Assembly: GCF_039596395.1 (NCBI RefSeq)
Contig: NZ_JBCNJT010000002.1
Span: forward strand, 1,240,001 to 1,304,000
DNA: 64,000 nucleotides
From: Fluviicola sp.
GTDB lineage: Bacteria > Bacteroidota > Bacteroidia > Flavobacteriales_D > Crocinitomicaceae
Direction: 5' to 3'
Made by a program: the position numbers and the translations under genes. Below are positions 61,302 to 64,000 of the stretch, in pieces. The notes under the pieces are model-generated. The model ran no database searches. It worked only from the letters and a program-made list of their open reading frames with translations, and was not told the origin of the DNA. Every line of letters begins with the position of its first letter. Positions within the stretch are counted from its first letter, which is position 1.

Positions 61302-63216
61302 AGTCTAAGGATGTTTCCTGGTAACGCTTGCGTTTTCCGAAGTTCTCGAATTGTTTTCTCAAGCCGGTTGATACATTCTGTTCGCGGAAAGTATAGAACA
61401 TGAATCCCATCATAATGACGAAGAACGGCAATGAGAACAGCATAAACACTACATAAACCAGCTGACGGGCAATATTTGCCGGCACTAAAAAGTCGGAAGT
61501 GTAATAGCGGGAAACATTTTTGATGAAATCTGCGAATTTATCGAGGAAATCTTCCAGCATCGGTTCCCGCATGAAATTGACTTCCTGGTAACTCAGTACG
61601 CAGGCAATGGGTTGCGCGAAAATGAATAATACCAGTCCCATGAGCGAAATACCCAGCAAAACATTTCCGTAATTCCTTGCTCCGTAGCGGAAACCATTCC
61701 CAAACCGTTTGCCGAAACGTTCTTCGCCCAAAACAATCGATGCTCCCTGCATCCAAAAGAAAGGCGCAATGAAAAGCACCAGGAACATCCAGTACCACGG
61801 AACGTAGAAAAGGATCAGGAAAAGGAAACTCAATCCCAGCCAGGTTCCCGGAAGCTTTTGAAGCATAAACGGAACGAACAGTTTGAAACTGACTTTTTGT
61901 TCCTGGTTCCTGAAATGGTAAAGGATTGAAAGCGTGAAAACGGATAAAATGATGGTCCAGAGCAAAGTCACCACGAAATCACTGAACGACTGGATGTCAA
62001 ATCCCATAATGATGCTCAACTGGGAAGCCCAGTCGTACTCGTACTGATGGGTTAAATCTTCGTAGCGCATCAAATCCTGGAATACAATAATTGCAAGGAT
62101 AATCGGGATGGTGAGAACTAGGTTGTAGCGCATGATCTTCCCGATGTGCACGCGGTAAAACGAAAAACTGTCGGAGAACATCTGCCCGAACGTACGGATT
62201 TTGTTCAGTTCAAAGACGTTGACATATGTTTTGATCGGCGGATCACTTTCATGGACCAATTCCGGATGGCGTCTTGCCACTACAATCGGGTAAATGATGT
62301 AGTAGAAAATGATAATCGCAAATGAAACCGAAATAATCGCCCATTTGGACCAATCCGCGAGTTCCTGGTAATTGTGCGTCACATAACTTTCCAAAAATCC
62401 GGCTGCAATCAGGAAAGGAATGAGCGACATCATAATTTTCAAGCCCCTTTTGGCCGAAAGCTGTAAACTTTGCAGGCGCGTGTAGGAACCGGGAAAGAGT
62501 AAACCGTTCCCGAGCGTAATTCCGGCACCTCCGGCAATGGCTATCGAACTGATTTCAAAAGCTCCGTGGATCCAGATTCCCAGGAATGAAACGATAAGCA
62601 AGCCTTTCAGGTGGAAAAAATACTGGAAAGCACCCAGCATCACCGAGTTGTTGAAGATCATGATGTGCGTACCGATCGTAAAGAAAATTCCCAGGATGAA
62701 CGTGTAGAAAGAAACCGTGATGTTGTTCAGGGTAATTTCCAGGAACATACTGACCTGCGAACCGCTGTGATAAACGCCCAAAGGATCGCCTTTTTCAATA
62801 TTCTTCAGGGTCATTTCCACGTAATTGTCACCCAGGATCATACGCGGAAAATCCGGGTTGAAATGGGTAGAAATCGCCCCGATGATGGTCCAGAAAAGGA
62901 AAACGAACAAAGCAAACAATAAGTTTTTACGTGATCTGTAGATTTCCAACGGAATGGAAACCCGCCAAACGGTAAACAGTTTCCGGAAGGAATCTTTTCG
63001 CTGCTTGTGCACCAGGTTGTGAATGCCCTGTGCGATCTGGTTCAGGTAAACACGAACCGTCCGTTTGTTATAGAACGTTTGCGCATAACTCAGATCATCT
63101 GTAATGTCCGAGTATAAATCTGCAATTTCTTCAGGATCACTAGTTTGATTTGAAGTCAAAGACTGGAATTTCTTCCATTTTTCTTTGTTCTGTTCTATGA
63201 AGGAGGTTTCTTTCAT
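61294..63216 (-). CDS. SpoIIM-family membrane protein with extra C-terminal membrane domain
   Basis: A 640-residue integral membrane protein. Residues ~85-330 match stage II sporulation protein M (helix pattern with HGAFEISSIAIAGGAGITLG and FLESYVTHNYQ). A second membrane domain with six to eight helices (about 345-620) is fused to it. SpoIIM proteins are associated with envelope remodelling and occur in MoxR-DUF58 clusters of non-sporulating bacteria. It is the first gene of the operon, and no RDD-family gene is seen before the gene at 63416. Confidence 0.85.
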   Translation of the reverse strand: MKETSFIEQNKEKWKKFQSLTSNQTSDPEEIADLYSDITDDLSYAQTFYNKRTVRVYLNQIAQGIHNLVHKQRKDSFRKLFTVWRVSIPLEIYRSRKNLLFALFVFLFWTIIGAISTHFNPDFPRMILGDNYVEMTLKNIEKGDPLGVYHSGSQVSMFLEITLNNITVSFYTFILGIFFTIGTHIMIFNNSVMLGAFQYFFHLKGLLIVSFLGIWIHGAFEISSIAIAGGAGITLGNGLLFPGSYTRLQSLQLSAKRGLKIMMSLIPFLIAAGFLESYVTHNYQELADWSKWAIISVSFAIIIFYYIIYPIVVARRHPELVHESDPPIKTYVNVFELNKIRTFGQMFSDSFSFYRVHIGKIMRYNLVLTIPIILAIIVFQDLMRYEDLTHQYEYDWASQLSIIMGFDIQSFSDFVVTLLWTIILSVFTLSILYHFRNQEQKVSFKLFVPFMLQKLPGTWLGLSFLFLILFYVPWYWMFLVLFIAPFFWMQGASIVLGEERFGKRFGNGFRYGARNYGNVLLGISLMGLVLFIFAQPIACVLSYQEVNFMREPMLEDFLDKFADFIKNVSRYYTSDFLVPANIARQLVYVVFMLFSLPFFVIMMGFMFYTFREQNVSTGLRKQFENFGKRKRYQETSLDFD

Positions 63217-63282
63217 CTGGAGGGATAAAAATAACTTTTTTATTGAATCGGAATCTTATTCCCGGATGAAAAATATTTTGAA

Positions 63283-63333
63283 GTTCAAAAGTTCAAAAGT
63301 TCAAAAGTTCAAAAGTTCAAAAGTTCAAAAGTT
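63283..63333. repeat. Tandem array GTTCAAAA x 6
   Basis: Six perfect 8-base units from 63283 to 63330 plus a partial GTT. A reverse copy (TTTTGAAC) lies at 63362-63369, so the region can fold into a hairpin. It lies between the SpoIIM start and the gene at 63416. Length variation by slipped-strand synthesis is likely. Confidence 0.9.
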
Positions 63334-63396
63334 ATTTTATTAAAACTTTCTGGGTTGCTTCTTTTGAACTATTTAAACATTGGATCTCATTGAACG

Positions 63397-63415
63397 TTCT
63401 AATCTACGATTAGAA
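63397..63415. other. Perfect hairpin TTCTAATC-TAC-GATTAGAA
   Basis: An 8-bp stem with a 3-base loop, ending exactly before the stop codon of the gene at 63416. There is no T run on the minus strand, so it is not a classical terminator; it may stabilise the 3' end of that transcript. Confidence 0.5.
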
Positions 63416-64000
63416 TTATTTTTTCTTCGATGACTTATGCGAGATCTCAAACTTCCCGATTTTCACGAAAAATCCGCCTTTTTGAGTTTCCGTTGCTTTT
63501 CCGGTCTGGAAATCTACCGGCGTTTTGGTTTTCTCCGAAAGTGTATTGGTAATCAGCGGAATCGGGTTTTTCATGTTCGAACCACCCGTGTTGGAGGCTA
63601 AATCTTTGCTTGGAGCTTTGTTCACGTCTTCATTGAAAGTCGGTGCAACCGGCTGTTTGTCGTCTTTAACCTGCGGCAAAATCGTCGGGTGGTGCGGCTG
63701 CGGCTTATTTTCTGCAAGCGGATTTTTCTCCGGTTCAGGCTGCACAGGAACCAGCTGGTCTGTGTTCTTTTTCTCTTTTTGGTTCGGAACCGGACGCTCA
63801 TTCGATTGCGAAGCTGCATGGTTGTTTCCGTTTCCGGGTGCCGGATTGCTTTTCTGCGCTACGTACGTGTCATTCTCCCCGATTGATTCGATTGCAGGAA
63901 CCACATTTGCAGGTTTCTTGTGATCCGTTTTACCGGAAGAACCTTTTTTATCTTTCTTGTTTTGAGCAAAAGTGTCCGCAGTTGTTTCCTTCGTAGAATT
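63416..64000 (-). CDS. Partial gene: low-complexity Pro/Lys/Asn-rich protein
   Basis: The last 194 residues of a gene whose start lies beyond the right edge; the frame is open to base 64000. An internal GTG at 63904 is not the start. The sequence is disordered and rich in Pro, Lys, Asn and Gln. The C-terminus (GGFFVKIGKFEISHKSSKKK) has a short hydrophobic stretch and a basic tail. It may be a linker or a surface or cytoskeletal protein; the family is not recognisable. Confidence 0.7.
   Translation of the reverse strand, partial: NSTKETTADTFAQNKKDKKGSSGKTDHKKPANVVPAIESIGENDTYVAQKSNPAPGNGNNHAASQSNERPVPNQKEKKNTDQLVPVQPEPEKNPLAENKPQPHHPTILPQVKDDKQPVAPTFNEDVNKAPSKDLASNTGGSNMKNPIPLITNTLSEKTKTPVDFQTGKATETQKGGFFVKIGKFEISHKSSKKK

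Overview
The window comes from a member of the Bacteroidota, most likely order Flavobacteriales and close to the Fluviicola/Crocinitomicaceae group; the genus is an inference. The signs are C-terminal type 9 secretion (T9SS) sorting domains of type A and type B, a TonB-dependent receptor with a carboxypeptidase-like N-terminal domain, an OmpP1/FadL porin next to an SGNH lipoprotein, Bacteroidota-type promoter elements (TAnnTTTG), and signal peptides that are nearly always followed by glutamine. No rRNA, tRNA, CRISPR array, insertion sequence or complete prophage was seen.

Layout. 0.1-3.0 kb: a tight plus-strand row of pheS, a YtxJ-like thiol protein, glutaminyl cyclase and tadA. 3.1-6.4 kb: an ABC-2 exporter and a T9SS cargo protein. 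6.4-16.9 kb: mnmE, then mostly secreted or outer-membrane proteins (a 966-residue type B T9SS protein, FadL-like porin, SGNH lipoprotein, carboxylesterase with sorting domain, META-domain protein). 17-28 kb: saccharopine dehydrogenase, a TPR lipoprotein, small secreted proteins, the 2-oxoglutarate dehydrogenase E1/E2 operon, a HAD hydrolase and methylmalonyl-CoA epimerase. 28-38 kb: an oligopeptide-type binding lipoprotein, a TonB receptor, a CHAP amidase beside a SpoIIE-type phosphatase, and small unknown genes. 38-45.4 kb: an ALDH7-type aldehyde dehydrogenase, then two oxidoreductase/AraC-regulator modules around an S41 peptidase.

45.4-56.3 kb is the accessory part. It holds a two-gene unit, a putative glutamine-synthetase-fold amidoligase preceded by a putative Cys/His amidase. 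The unit lies between two similar ~65-bp repeats and ends beside a 21-nt tandem array. Next comes an alkylation-repair operon: an AraC-MGMT fusion, a 2OG-Fe(II) oxygenase, and a small Ada-type metal-binding gene broken by an in-frame stop. From about 53.2 to 56.3 kb the DNA is visibly AT-rich and carries a PD-(D/E)XK-like protein, an XRE regulator with paired operators, and several unknown genes.

56.3-63.2 kb is one translationally coupled minus-strand operon: SpoIIM, DUF4129, DUF4350, MoxR ATPase, DUF58. It is followed by a gene that runs off the right edge.

Links between regions. Glutaminyl cyclase (1.5 kb) is the enzyme expected to act on the many exported proteins here whose mature N-terminus would be Gln. 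The saccharopine dehydrogenase (17 kb) and ALDH7 enzyme (38 kb) are consecutive steps of lysine catabolism. Several genes appear to be transcribed leaderless.
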